DNA of 34,015 bases. It comes from Chthoniobacterales bacterium. Lineage in GTDB: Bacteria; Verrucomicrobiota; Verrucomicrobiia; Chthoniobacterales; UBA10450. Numbering within the stretch: position 1 is the stretch's first letter; every line of letters begins with the position of its first letter. The translations under genes and the position numbers were made by a program. The DNA lies in the NCBI GenBank assembly GCA_013821455.1, contig JACDGS010000043.1, forward strand, positions 1 to 34,015, written 5' to 3'. Positions 8,176 through 18,282 of this stretch are shown here, piece after piece. Under the pieces are notes generated by a model. That model made no database searches, was not told the DNA's origin, and was given only the letters and a program-made list of their open reading frames with translations.

Positions 8176-8892
8176 ATGAAAATCCAGAGGAAGCTTCGTC
8201 CTAGAATCAACTCCATCGGCAAAAGTCGCTGGGCCACCTACACGGCGGCGGGTATCGCTACAGCTTTGGGTGGGGCGCACGCCGCAGACGCGGAAATTCA
8301 TTACTCCGGACCTCTGCACGAAAAGTTCGATGCGCTCCCGCAATCTACCCAGGAGGGTTTCTTTCCCCTCGAAGGCGGCGCGCGCCTGGCCTTTGATTTC
8401 GGGCGCGCTGAGAGCGGAGATGGGGCGGCCTTTTTCGATATCGAAGGAGGCGTTTTGCACGACTCGTTGGTGGAGTCGTTTCGCGGAACCCAGCCTGGGG
8501 GTGTCTCCGGTCTCCGTTATCCCTCGAAACTGGCGGCACACGATCCCATCTCTTCGGGGAATTTCGTCGCCGGCTCAGCTTCGCCTTTTGCTTTTTTGGC
8601 CTTTCACGGCGGTCTGGGCGGAAGCCAATGGTTAGCTCGGGGCCCGGGCTTTATCGGGTTTCGGTTTGACGCGGGAAATGGAATTCAATATGGCTGGGCA
8701 AGGGTTAAGATGTTTGGAGCGCCGGACAATCGCTTCCAAGTCATCGACTACGCCTGGGGCGACCCGGGAGAGCCAGTTAGCGCTGGCCAACTGAAGAGTC
8801 GCACGCAAGCTCCGCAAAGCGGCGCGCTTGGATTTCTCGCCTTGGGCGCAGCCGGCCTTGCGGCTTGGCGGCGACCCACGCCGATACTCTAG
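8176..8892 (+). CDS. PEP-CTERM-like exported protein
   Basis: A 238-residue protein. The N-terminus has a basic stretch followed by a hydrophobic signal (TYTAAGIATALGGAHA). The middle is a beta-rich domain with GPGFIGFRFDAGNGIQYGWA and YAWGDPGEPVSAGQ motifs, which recur in predicted exosortase-sorted proteins of Verrucomicrobiota. The C-terminus has the tripartite sorting pattern: a short polar stretch (QAPQSG), a hydrophobic helix (ALGFLALGAAGLAAW) and a basic tail (RRPTP). The canonical Pro-Glu-Pro is replaced by Ala-Pro-Gln. It is expected to be anchored and then processed by an exosortase, which is not in this window. Confidence 0.75.
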   Translation: MKIQRKLRPRINSIGKSRWATYTAAGIATALGGAHAADAEIHYSGPLHEKFDALPQSTQEGFFPLEGGARLAFDFGRAESGDGAAFFDIEGGVLHDSLVESFRGTQPGGVSGLRYPSKLAAHDPISSGNFVAGSASPFAFLAFHGGLGGSQWLARGPGFIGFRFDAGNGIQYGWARVKMFGAPDNRFQVIDYAWGDPGEPVSAGQLKSRTQAPQSGALGFLALGAAGLAAWRRPTPIL

Positions 8893-9002
8893 CAGGTGCG
8901 AGGGATTAGATTTCCTGCGGCTCTTTTGACGAGACGCTTCCAGTAAGAGTTTCGTCGTAACGCGTCTTAATCGCGCCGCTCAGCTCTGTAGTATTAGTTG
9001 CC

Positions 9003-11708
9003 GTGTCGCTCGCTTCGCCGCGCCGCAAAGTTTTACTCATCGGTTGGGACGCGGCCGATTGGGAACACATCACCCCGCTGCTCGAGGAAGGTCTCATGCC
9101 AACGCTCGACGGATTCATTAACCGTGGCGTTATCGGAAACCTCGCCACTCTCCAGCCGATCCTTTCCCCCATGCTCTGGAACTCCGTCGCAACGGGTAAG
9201 TTTGCAGACAAGCACGGCATTCACGGTTTCATCGAACCCGATCCCATCAACGGCGGTGTGCGGCCTTACAGCAGCGCCTCGCGAAAATGCAAAGCGCTTT
9301 GGAATATTCTGAGTCAATCAGGTCTGCGCAGTAACGTCGTCGGCTGGTGGGCCAGTCATCCTGCGGAACCGATCAATGGCACCGTGGTCACGAACGCTTT
9401 CGGCGGTGTGAAATTCGATCCGGAAAAAGGCTGGAGCATTCCCCGGGGCACTGTGCACCCAGCCGCGCGCGGGACGGATCTCGCGCGTTATCGGATTTTC
9501 CCTAACGAACTCACCGAGGCTCATATTTTGCCCTTCATTCCCGAGGCCGCTACGATCGATCAGGAAAAGGATAAGCGTCTCAATTCCTTCGCGAAAGTCC
9601 TGAGCGATAACGCATCGATCCACGCCGTCGCCACGGCTTTAATGGAAAAGGAGCCGTGGGATTTCACCGCGATTTATTACGACGGCATCGACCATTTCTC
9701 GCATGCCTTCATGGCGTATCACCCGCCGAAGCTGCCGTGGATCAAGGACGAGGATTTCGCGCTTTATCAAGGAGTCGTTAGGGGAGCCTATCGTTTCCAC
9801 GACATGATGCTGGAGCGGCTCCTCGATCTCGCCGGACCGGAAACAACGGTCATCCTTTGTTCCGATCACGGCTTCGAGTCGGGATCGCAACGTCCTCAGG
9901 GCACGCCGCGCGAGCCGGCGGGTCCCGCGATCTGGCATCGGCAATACGGCATCTTCGCCATGGCCGGCCCGGGTATCCGGCGCGACGAACGCATTTATGG
10001 CGCGAGCCTGATCGATCTCGCGCCAACCGTTCTTACTCTTTTCGATCTTCCGATTGGTGAAGATATGGACGGCCGGCCCTTGCTCGAAGCCTTCGAAGCG
10101 ATGCCTGCGGTCCAGACGATCCCGAGTTGGGAAGACGTGCCAGGCGACGCTGGAATGCTAGCTGCGGATCAGCAAATGGATCGCGCCCAAGCCGCCGAGC
10201 TGATGCAGCAATTTGCGGCGCTTGGTTACATCGAAGACCCGGGCGCGGACAAAGAAAAAGCGGCGGAATCGGCTGAGATCGAAGCGAAATACAACGTCGC
10301 GCGCACTTACCTTTGGAAAGGGCGCGCCGACGAAGCGCTTCCGCTCCTCGAAGAGATCGTTAGGCGCCGCCCGTGGGAGGACCGGTTCCTTTCGCTCCTC
10401 GCCTCCGCGTATTTCCAGGCCGGCTACCTGGCTCAAGCCGAGCGGCTCCTTCTCGCGATCGCGGGTCGTGGCGAGCCCGACAACGCGCCCGCCAATCTGC
10501 TTTGGGCGCGGATCAAACTCGCTCGCGGCGATCTCGGCGGTGCTCTCCAAGCCGTGCTCGCGGCCGATGCGCCCAATCCTCGTTCGCCGGGAGTTTATGT
10601 GCAGATCGGCGAGATCTATGTGCGCCTGCGGCAATGGCAAGATGCCCGGACCGCGTATGAAAAAGCCCTCGCGCTCGATGAAGATAACGCTCGCGCGTAC
10701 CTCGGACTTTCCAACGTCTATCGCCGGCTCGGTGACAACCAGCAGACTGTCGATTGCGCCTTGCGCGCGGTTGGCTTGCTCCATCGCCTGCCGCTCGCGC
10801 ATTTCAACCTTGGCGTCGCGCTCGCGCGTTTCGGCGAGAACGAACGCGCCATCCTCGCTTTCGAGACGGCGCTTCGCTTTCAGCCCGAGATGGTGAACGC
10901 GCATCGCTACCTCGCAGCCCTGCAAAAGATCGACGGAGGCGATCCGGTGAAAGCCGGGTTTCATCGCGGTGAAGTGTTGCGCCTAACGAGTCGACGGGCG
11001 CGGCGTGGAGTCTCGAACGATCCGAAACGCGAGCAGCTTTTCGACCTGCCGAAGATCCCGCCGCGCGCCGAACGCCTGGCCACTCTGCTCAAAGAACGCC
11101 CCGATCCGAAACCCGAAGTCGAGAAATCGGGCAAGACGTTCGTCCTCGTCTCCGGGCTCCCGCGCTCCGGCACTTCCCTTATGATGCAGTTGCTCGAAGC
11201 GGGTGGCCTGCCCGTCATGACCGACGCCCAGCGCGTCGCCGACATCGATAACCCGCGCGGCTATTATGAATGGGAAGCGATTAAGCAAATCGCCAAAAAA
11301 CCCGAGCTGCTCGACGACCCGGCGGTGGCAGGCCGCGCGATCAAATGCATCTCCATGCTCCTGCCTCATCTGCCGCCGCAACATCGATACAAAGTGATTT
11401 TCATGACGCGCCCGATCGCGGAAGTAGTCACCTCGCAACAAGCGATGGCCGCGCGTTTGCGAACCAAAGGCGCCGAACTCGACCGCGCGCAATTGGAGCG
11501 AGGCCTCCGCGCGCACCGCGAAGAAATACGGCAATGGGCCAAGGGTGCGGCAGGCGTCGAATGGCTTGAGATAGAATATCCCGCACTCGTGCGCGAACCC
11601 GCCGCCGCGATCGCGCGTCTGGTCGATTTCCTTGGCGCGGAGAAGTTGCCTAACGAGTCCGCCATGGCCACCGCGATTGATCCAGCATTGCACCGCCGCA
11701 GGGCGTGA
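9003..11708 (+). CDS. Three-domain fusion: type I phosphodiesterase, TPR repeats and sulfotransferase-like domain
   Basis: A 901-residue protein with no obvious signal peptide. Residues ~9-390 are an alkaline phosphatase-superfamily phosphodiesterase (PF01663-like): metal-binding Asp in LLIGWDAADW, the nucleophile region SPMLWNSVATGKFADKHGI, then YYDGIDHFSH and ILCSDHGFES. Residues ~430-645 are TPR repeats (for example VQIGEIYVRLRQWQDARTAY). Residues ~705-890 form a P-loop sulfotransferase-like domain with a 5'-PSB loop VSGLPRSGTS and a second conserved segment VIFMTRPIAEVVTSQQ. The likely chemistry is phospho- or sulfo-ester metabolism on a glycan or protein substrate, but the substrate is unknown. 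The start is GTG at 9003. The three domains read continuously without a frameshift. Confidence 0.85.
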   Translation: MSLASPRRKVLLIGWDAADWEHITPLLEEGLMPTLDGFINRGVIGNLATLQPILSPMLWNSVATGKFADKHGIHGFIEPDPINGGVRPYSSASRKCKALWNILSQSGLRSNVVGWWASHPAEPINGTVVTNAFGGVKFDPEKGWSIPRGTVHPAARGTDLARYRIFPNELTEAHILPFIPEAATIDQEKDKRLNSFAKVLSDNASIHAVATALMEKEPWDFTAIYYDGIDHFSHAFMAYHPPKLPWIKDEDFALYQGVVRGAYRFHDMMLERLLDLAGPETTVILCSDHGFESGSQRPQGTPREPAGPAIWHRQYGIFAMAGPGIRRDERIYGASLIDLAPTVLTLFDLPIGEDMDGRPLLEAFEAMPAVQTIPSWEDVPGDAGMLAADQQMDRAQAAELMQQFAALGYIEDPGADKEKAAESAEIEAKYNVARTYLWKGRADEALPLLEEIVRRRPWEDRFLSLLASAYFQAGYLAQAERLLLAIAGRGEPDNAPANLLWARIKLARGDLGGALQAVLAADAPNPRSPGVYVQIGEIYVRLRQWQDARTAYEKALALDEDNARAYLGLSNVYRRLGDNQQTVDCALRAVGLLHRLPLAHFNLGVALARFGENERAILAFETALRFQPEMVNAHRYLAALQKIDGGDPVKAGFHRGEVLRLTSRRARRGVSNDPKREQLFDLPKIPPRAERLATLLKERPDPKPEVEKSGKTFVLVSGLPRSGTSLMMQLLEAGGLPVMTDAQRVADIDNPRGYYEWEAIKQIAKKPELLDDPAVAGRAIKCISMLLPHLPPQHRYKVIFMTRPIAEVVTSQQAMAARLRTKGAELDRAQLERGLRAHREEIRQWAKGAAGVEWLEIEYPALVREPAAAIARLVDFLGAEKLPNESAMATAIDPALHRRRA

Positions 11709-11862
11709 CCGGCTCCTGTTATTCCAAGCGTGGCTCTGCGCCGTTTTCTTTTGCAGCCTGGACGGACGTGGGGACTTTATCTCTTGCGACTGTGCCTAAC
11801 GAGACAATTTCCCGAGGAATGTTTGCCTAACGAGCGCAGCGACGCACCTCAAAGCCATGTGA

Positions 11863-13190
<1,328 letters not shown>

Positions 13191-13191
<1 letters not shown>

Positions 13192-13520
13192 TGGATACGA
13201 ATCTGTTTCGCCAAAGGCGAGAGGCCACCATTTGGCAACAGATGAACGCGATCTTGCGCGTTCTGCTCTTTATCGCCGTCTGGCTGCTGATGATTAGTTT
13301 CTTTTTTCCACCTTACCAGCAGCTTCAGCGCGATAGGGCGGCCTACAACGATCTCGATGCGCAGCTCGGTGAGCAAAAGGCCATCCTCTCCCGCCTAACG
13401 AGACAAGTAGCGTTGCTCAAAAACGATCCCACTTATCTGGAAACAATCGCACGCGATCGCCTTGAATTGATGAAGGCAGGCGAAACCATCTTCCGCGAAG
13501 CGGTGCGTAAAGATCGGTAG
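13191..13520 (+). CDS. ftsB: FtsB/DivIC-type septum formation initiator
   Basis: A 109-residue bitopic protein: a short cytoplasmic N-terminus, one transmembrane helix (about residues 20-40, ILRVLLFIAVWLLMISFFF), a heptad coiled coil (LQRDRAAYNDLDAQLGEQK) and the C-terminal NDPTYLETIARDRLELMKAGE motif typical of the FtsB/DivIC family. It would act with FtsL and FtsQ in the divisome. The start is GTG at 13191, overlapping the enolase stop as TAGTG. The octamer at 13394 encodes Leu-Thr within the coiled coil. The FtsB versus DivIC name is a matter of convention. Confidence 0.85.
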
Positions 13521-13555
13521 GACGCGCCCCGTGGGAACTTCGCGCCTTCGGCGCT

Positions 13556-13651
13556 TTGTCATCTCGAGCGAAGCGAGGGACCCCGCCAGGAATCAAGGAA
13601 GTGCACACCAAACTTAGCTTGTGAGGTCCCTCGCTCCGCTCGGGATGACAA
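13556..13651. repeat. Intergenic inverted repeat of the GTCATCCCGAGCGGAGCGAGG family, copy A
   Basis: The left arm (TTGTCATCTCGAGCGAAGCG, then AGGGACCCC) and right arm (GGTCCCTCGCTCCGCTCG, then GGATGACAA) are imperfect complements flanking a non-conserved loop. Related copies lie at 20801-20901, 24997-25130 and 31005-31119. All are in intergenic DNA. Here it separates the convergent FtsB-like and MsrA-like genes and may serve as a bidirectional terminator. Confidence 0.85.
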
Positions 13652-13691
13652 AGTCGTTCGGTTATGAGGCGCCTCTGAGCGCTCCTGGGAG

Positions 13692-14228
13692 TTAGTGCGC
13701 CGCGGCAAGCGCGGCGCGCTCATCTGGAGACAAATACTCTCTCGCCTTCTCCGGGTTCACCCGCACAAAAGCATTCACTTTGGTCGCTTGTTCCGGACTT
13801 AGCTTCAGGTCTGCGTAGGGCGTTCCTGCGAGCTGTTTCTTTTGATCGCTGGCCGGCGCTTTCCGGTATTTGTCATCAAGGACAGGACCCACACTTACTC
13901 CCGCTATCTTAGATGCGCTCGATCGCATCCCGTCAGAAAGGTGAACCTGATCGGCCACACCTGCGCGCAGAGCTTGAGATGCGAGTTGCTCCAGCGAAAT
14001 CTTAGCTGGATCGTAGTCAACCTGAGTCACCTCGCGCCCGTGAAAATAACCGGCCTCAGTCCGGACGACGCCTTCAATCTGACCGAGGTGCATTTCGCCC
14101 GACCAGAAACAATATTGGGAGAAGGCAACACGCTCCGTCTTATGAAGCATCGTGCTCCCGGTTTGTTGGGCATGCAGAAAAACGGCCGGCAATGACATAA
14201 CAGCGACCAAGTAGAGAATTGCTTTCAT
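13692..14228 (-). CDS. Exported MsrA-like protein
   Basis: A 178-residue protein with a signal peptide (MKAILYLVAVMSLPAVFLHA). The segment FSQYCFWSGEMHLGQIEGVV followed by RTEAGYFHGREVTQVDYDPAKISLEQL matches the layout of peptide methionine sulfoxide reductase A: an active-site Cys in the CFW motif, then the GY-x-G and V-x-YDP-x-x-IS blocks. The later MsrA region with the second half of the active site is absent or strongly diverged, and the protein is shorter than usual. It may be a periplasmic reductase or a non-catalytic relative. It is a single gene preceded (on its strand) by the hairpin at 14276-14312. Confidence 0.6.
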   Translation of the reverse strand: MKAILYLVAVMSLPAVFLHAQQTGSTMLHKTERVAFSQYCFWSGEMHLGQIEGVVRTEAGYFHGREVTQVDYDPAKISLEQLASQALRAGVADQVHLSDGMRSSASKIAGVSVGPVLDDKYRKAPASDQKKQLAGTPYADLKLSPEQATKVNAFVRVNPEKAREYLSPDERAALAAAH

Positions 14229-14275
14229 AAGAGTGCTTAGCGGCTAGCAGAAGCGGCGGTCGACTTATAAGAGAA

Positions 14276-14312
14276 AAGTCGGCACGCTCTTATTCCCGAA
14301 GCGTGCCGACTT
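14276..14312 (-). terminator. Likely intrinsic terminator of the arylsulfotransferase gene
   Basis: A perfect 13-bp stem (AAGTCGGCACGCT paired with AGCGTGCCGACTT) with an 11-base loop. On the minus strand it follows the arylsulfotransferase stop by 22 bases and is followed by a T-rich run (TTCTCTT). It also separates that gene from the downstream MsrA-like gene. Confidence 0.7.
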
Positions 14313-14334
14313 ACAATCCTCGCTCCAACTAAAT

Positions 14335-15795
14335 CTAATTCAGATGGAGATTTTCCCAGTGGATGATGGAGGCGTTCCACGCCGTCCCGCAGAAATCGAG
14401 CTCACTATAACGGTAGTCGAAAGCCTTGGCGCCAGTCGCGTCCAGCCCGACGATCCCAGTGAAGACGTAAGGCCCGCCGAGTGTGTAATCGATGAGATAG
14501 TTATCGGGCGCATCCTCGTAAACGCTGCTGCAATAAGGACTGTAGATACTCGGGTTAGCCAGGTAATGGTAGATCTCGGTCGCGGTGAAAGTAGTCAGGT
14601 TAATGTCATACTTGCGCGGCGCGCTGTAGGTCCGTGTTTCTCCCGGCGGCTGTTGATAAGAGCTGCCCGTGCCGTCATCGAAAAGAAGAAGCTTGTCGTT
14701 AGGCACGGAAACCGCGTGCTGGCCGATCGGCGGGAGCGTATCGGCGCCGAGTGTCAGCGCGTAGGCGCGCAGCGAAGCAAAGTCATGCCAGTGTTTCGTC
14801 GGATCGCCCAGGATCCACTTGATCGCGCTCGTATCGTAATCGATCCCCATGACGAAATTCTCGCGACTGGAAACAATCAGAGTGTTATCGGACGCGCGAT
14901 AGGCCGTAGCATTGTTATGGAACCAATCGATCGGCGCCGGATGCACGAATTGTGAGGGATCATCGCCACCCGCAATCATCGCGGCACTGATGATATCGGC
15001 GAGGTTCCAGGTCTTGAGGACATTCCCCGCGGTATCCACTTCGATATTCACACACTCCGTCCAGGCGCTCGTATCTACGTCGAGAATCACTCCTGTCTTA
15101 CCTGGATCGATGTTATGATGAAAGCCGATGACTCCGATGGAACTATAGTCAGCGAGAGTCGTGTATTTTCCGTCAAAGTCTTCGCGCACTAGTGAGTTGC
15201 CGGCGGTGATATAGAAAGCGTTCTCAAAATCCGCCGAAGGTTGCGAGCCTATGCCCGCGGTGCCGATCCAGCGAATTTCCGCATCCGTATCGATAATGAT
15301 TGGCGTGGTAGGATCCGCATAACTCTCGAGCAAGATAAAGTCATAGCTAAGAGTGGTCCCCGGCAGGCGCGCCTGGATGACACTGGGAGTTGAGTAAGTG
15401 CCGCCATCATAAGAGGCAGTCACAATAGCTATACTACTTTGCTGTGAGCTACCGTCTCTGAAGGTAAGCGTGACCGTCACATTATTACTCCGGCCCGCAT
15501 AGAGGCCAAAGATCGGAACGGTAATAGCAGTGGAATTCGACCTGAGATAGCCGCGCTTCTGTAAATACTGTCGCGAGTAGCGGACATTGATCGGGCGCGT
15601 CGCCGACCCGGTCTTGGGCGCGATCTCATACTGCACGTAACGCAGCGTCGAGATATCGCTCACTTTTACCCGGGCGAAGCTGATGAAAGGCGTCGGTCCC
15701 GGGGTGTAAGTGATGCGACCAGTGAGTTGAGCGGCTGGGGAGTTAGGCAGCAGCAAGCTGAGACCAACGAAGAGACCGATAAACCATGCTTTCAT
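14335..15795 (-). CDS. Secreted arylsulfotransferase (AssT-like)
   Basis: A 486-residue protein with a signal peptide (MKAWFIGLFVGLSLLLPNSP). An N-terminal beta-domain (about residues 25-150) is followed by the PF05935-type propeller. Diagnostic blocks are FHHNIDPGKTG, IDWFHNNATAYRASDNTLIV, SSRENFVMGIDYDTSAIKWI and GQHAVSVPNDKLLLFDDG. The His residues of these blocks and the Arg of SSR correspond to active-site residues of periplasmic aryl-sulfate sulfotransferases, which move sulfate between phenolic esters without PAPS. Cys residues in the C-terminal third (YCSSVYED, LDFCGTAW) may form a disulfide. Substrate unknown. The octamer at 14696 encodes Pro-Asn. Confidence 0.8.
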   Translation of the reverse strand: MKAWFIGLFVGLSLLLPNSPAAQLTGRITYTPGPTPFISFARVKVSDISTLRYVQYEIAPKTGSATRPINVRYSRQYLQKRGYLRSNSTAITVPIFGLYAGRSNNVTVTLTFRDGSSQQSSIAIVTASYDGGTYSTPSVIQARLPGTTLSYDFILLESYADPTTPIIIDTDAEIRWIGTAGIGSQPSADFENAFYITAGNSLVREDFDGKYTTLADYSSIGVIGFHHNIDPGKTGVILDVDTSAWTECVNIEVDTAGNVLKTWNLADIISAAMIAGGDDPSQFVHPAPIDWFHNNATAYRASDNTLIVSSRENFVMGIDYDTSAIKWILGDPTKHWHDFASLRAYALTLGADTLPPIGQHAVSVPNDKLLLFDDGTGSSYQQPPGETRTYSAPRKYDINLTTFTATEIYHYLANPSIYSPYCSSVYEDAPDNYLIDYTLGGPYVFTGIVGLDATGAKAFDYRYSELDFCGTAWNASIIHWENLHLN

Positions 15796-15841
15796 GTGGA
15801 GGTTGTAGCTGGTGTGGTAACCTCAGGTCAAGCTTTTTTAG

Positions 15842-17425
15842 CTACGGTCGTGGGGCGGGAGGCGGCGAGGTAGGGCTGGGCGGAACGATTTGGTCTAGCA
15901 CTTGGTGCAGAAGCGTCGCGCCGGTTCCTTCCGCAGTCGTACGCATCAGGCTTTTCAGCAGTGGTAAAGCCTCGTCCTTCCTACCTGCTTCGATAAGTGT
16001 ATCTGCCTGTTCCAAGCCCGCGCGCAAAAGGTCGCCATGACCGCGATAGATAGTTCGCGCTTGTCGCAGACAACCGAGCGCGCTGTCATTGTCCCCAACC
16101 TCTTCTTGTCTTAGCCCGAGATCTTCCAACATAGGGCCATTATCAGCGCGAGAGGCGGCCTGGCGCGCGATGGGAAAATAATCCGCCGGACTTAGTCCTA
16201 TCTTTTTCAAGGCGAACTCGTGAGACATGATCCAATCGTTATGCGCGCTACTACCTTTCGTAGAGTCAAGTTGGAGCCATGCCGCATACGGCCGATAAAG
16301 TGGATCGCCTACCACCACAGTCATCCACGAAAGAGCGCGCGTGGCCATGTAAGCGCTTTCCGCCAGGGTAAAGCCGTGCAGCAAACGGTCGTTGAAGATA
16401 TCGAGATGCGCGGTCATTTGCAGGTACGGTTCATAGACGTTGCCTAACGAAGCTGTCGCGCCTTTGCTCAGGAGTGGCGCAACCCAATTCGCATCTGCGT
16501 GCCGCAAGGTATTGGCGCTAAAAGAATGGATATGAACTGCGATCGCGCCGCGTGGAAAAACAAAATCGGGCTCCGCGAACGGGCCGGAGATCCCACCGGC
16601 GTACCAACCGTAATATAAGACACAGTTAGTTACCGGGTAGCCGGAAGGAAAAACACTCGGCTTACGGTCGTAAACCACCGGGATACCTACTCGCCGCAAG
16701 TCCTTTACCACCGTGCGAAGCCATTCGTCGCCGTCGGCCAGGCCACCGGAAGTGTTATGTGCGCCATCCACATAAGCGCGTCCCCAGAGACCCGCCTTCT
16801 CGGCCTCCACCGCATCGGCGATCATTCGCCTAACAATGCCCGCGGTAGGTGCGTCGAGCCTGGTAACCAACAGAATCGGAACGCCATCTAACTCGCCGAT
16901 AGGTCGAAAATTCTGGAAGTAGGGATTAGGTGCGACGCCGGAAATCTGCCGCGAGAAAAGTCCGAGTGTAGCCAGTTCGGAATCGACGGAAGCTTCATTC
17001 TGTGAACCGAGAATGTTACTCTCCGGATGATCGCCCGGATAATCGGCGGTCGCGCGGACTTTCAACGGCATCCCACGGATGAGCGCGACGAAGTGAATCT
17101 GACTGGAGCTAACTCGCATCTGGCCGCTGGCATCTTCCTGCGATTTCCACCACTGATGTTCGATGAAGGCTTTGCGGAGCGGCTCGGCAATGGTCTGGTC
17201 GTATTCCTGGCGACTAATCTCTTCCTCGAGCGAGCAATCAAGGCCGATCAAGTGATCGTTAGGTATCTGGCGCAGTTGCGCGTAATAGCGGGCGAGACCG
17301 GTCGAATCCGGCGCCGCGCGATTATAGACAACGAGAGTCGCCCGGGCGAGTTCGGCCGCGTCGCGGGCGAGAAGGCTAGTGCCTAACGAGTAAAGGACTA
17401 CCAGAACGAGAAAGCAGGATTTCAA
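15842..17425 (-). CDS. TIGR03790 family exported protein with C-terminal TPR-like region
   Basis: A 527-residue protein. A signal peptide (MKSCFLVLVVLYSLGTSLLA) precedes a domain with the hallmarks of the TIGR03790 family: ATLVVYNRAAPDSTGLARYY, HFVALIRGMPLKV, LVTRLDAPTAG, YYGWYAGGISGPFAEPDFVF, and ATASLGNVYEPYLQMTAHLD near residue 345. The function of this family is not established. Residues ~400-515 are helical and TPR-like. The C-terminal tail is Pro-rich. The start is TTG at 17425, overlapping the stop of the MBL-fold gene as TTGA, so the two are translationally coupled. Octamers at 16443 and 17392 encode Ser-Leu-Gly and one at 17266 encodes Pro-Asn. Confidence 0.8.
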   Translation of the reverse strand: MKSCFLVLVVLYSLGTSLLARDAAELARATLVVYNRAAPDSTGLARYYAQLRQIPNDHLIGLDCSLEEEISRQEYDQTIAEPLRKAFIEHQWWKSQEDASGQMRVSSSQIHFVALIRGMPLKVRATADYPGDHPESNILGSQNEASVDSELATLGLFSRQISGVAPNPYFQNFRPIGELDGVPILLVTRLDAPTAGIVRRMIADAVEAEKAGLWGRAYVDGAHNTSGGLADGDEWLRTVVKDLRRVGIPVVYDRKPSVFPSGYPVTNCVLYYGWYAGGISGPFAEPDFVFPRGAIAVHIHSFSANTLRHADANWVAPLLSKGATASLGNVYEPYLQMTAHLDIFNDRLLHGFTLAESAYMATRALSWMTVVVGDPLYRPYAAWLQLDSTKGSSAHNDWIMSHEFALKKIGLSPADYFPIARQAASRADNGPMLEDLGLRQEEVGDNDSALGCLRQARTIYRGHGDLLRAGLEQADTLIEAGRKDEALPLLKSLMRTTAEGTGATLLHQVLDQIVPPSPTSPPPAPRP

Positions 17426-18249
17426 GCCGTTATCTCTATCTTCAAGCCATCGTAAGCAATCCCGGTGCGCGGCGGCAAACCCTCCTCGGCACTTTGCGGC
17501 AGCTCATGGCAGATATGCGTAAACAACGTCTGGCCTGGCTGCACGCGCCGGGCGACCTCCAAAGCCTGCTCGACGCTTAGATGAGTCGGATGCGGCTTCG
17601 GGCGGAGAGCGTCTATGATCAGCACCTTTACTCCGTCGATGCGACGCGCGATTTCATCCGGCACCGCGCTGCAATCACTCAGATAAGCGAGCAGTTTTAC
17701 GCCGCCTCGGGAGAAGAGATAACCATAAGTCTCAAAGCTGCCATGCGGGACGGGCAGGGGAGTAATGGTCGTCTCGCCTAACGAGAATGGGCCGCAGACA
17801 ATGTGTGGCTCAGGTTTCAAATAGCCCGGGAAGGGATTAATCGCCTGGAAAGCGAAAGCGAAAACTCGCTTCAGGTCCGCCATCGTTTCGAGGGAAGCGT
17901 AGATCGGAATGCGCCCGCGCCGAGGGGCCGCGAAGCGACGCAAGTCGTCGAAACCCATGATGTGATCCGTATGGGAATGCGTGAAGACCGCCGCATCCAC
18001 CTGCCAGATATTTTCGCGCAGGCATTGGCTGCGGAAGTCCGCGCCGGTATCGACGACGAAGGAGCATTCCGGCGTCTCCAGATAAATGGACGCGCGCGTC
18101 CGTCGATCGCGCGGATCAGGCGAGCGGCAGACCGCGCAATCGCAGCGAATCATCGGGACACCCTGGGAGGTGCCGGTGCCGAGAAAAGTGAGGCGGAGTT
18201 GAGGATTGGGAACTGAGAGTTGAGAGTCGGAGGCGTTCAGAAGCCCCAT
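17422..18249 (-). CDS. MBL-fold metallohydrolase (PhnP-like)
   Basis: A 275-residue metallo-beta-lactamase-fold hydrolase. Motifs: LTFLGTGTSQGVP at the N-terminus, a Cys pair in RCDCAVCRSPDPRD, FVVDTGADFR, the metal motif FTHSHTDHIMGFDDL, LAYLSDCSAVP, and a late His in LFTHICHEL. The GTGTSQG plus Cys layout is typical of PhnP-type cyclic phosphodiesterases and their relatives. The first ~18 residues of the predicted start (ATG 18249) are encoded by a CTCTCAACT-type simple repeat and may not be conserved. The gene is divergent from recN with a 33-base gap. Confidence 0.85.
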   Translation of the reverse strand: MGLLNASDSQLSVPNPQLRLTFLGTGTSQGVPMIRCDCAVCRSPDPRDRRTRASIYLETPECSFVVDTGADFRSQCLRENIWQVDAAVFTHSHTDHIMGFDDLRRFAAPRRGRIPIYASLETMADLKRVFAFAFQAINPFPGYLKPEPHIVCGPFSLGETTITPLPVPHGSFETYGYLFSRGGVKLLAYLSDCSAVPDEIARRIDGVKVLIIDALRPKPHPTHLSVEQALEVARRVQPGQTLFTHICHELPQSAEEGLPPRTGIAYDGLKIEITA

Positions 18250-18279
18250 CTTTCCGCTCGCATCCCTTAACTCTCAACT
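18218..18279. repeat. Short inverted repeat between the MBL-fold gene and recN
   Basis: The 10-mer AGTTGAGAGT at 18218-18227 is matched by ACTCTCAACT at 18270-18279. The left copy lies within the first codons of the MBL-fold gene, the right copy just before the recN start. It could be a small repeat-derived element or an operator-like site in the divergent promoter region. No further support. Confidence 0.4.
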
Positions 18280-18282
18280 TCT

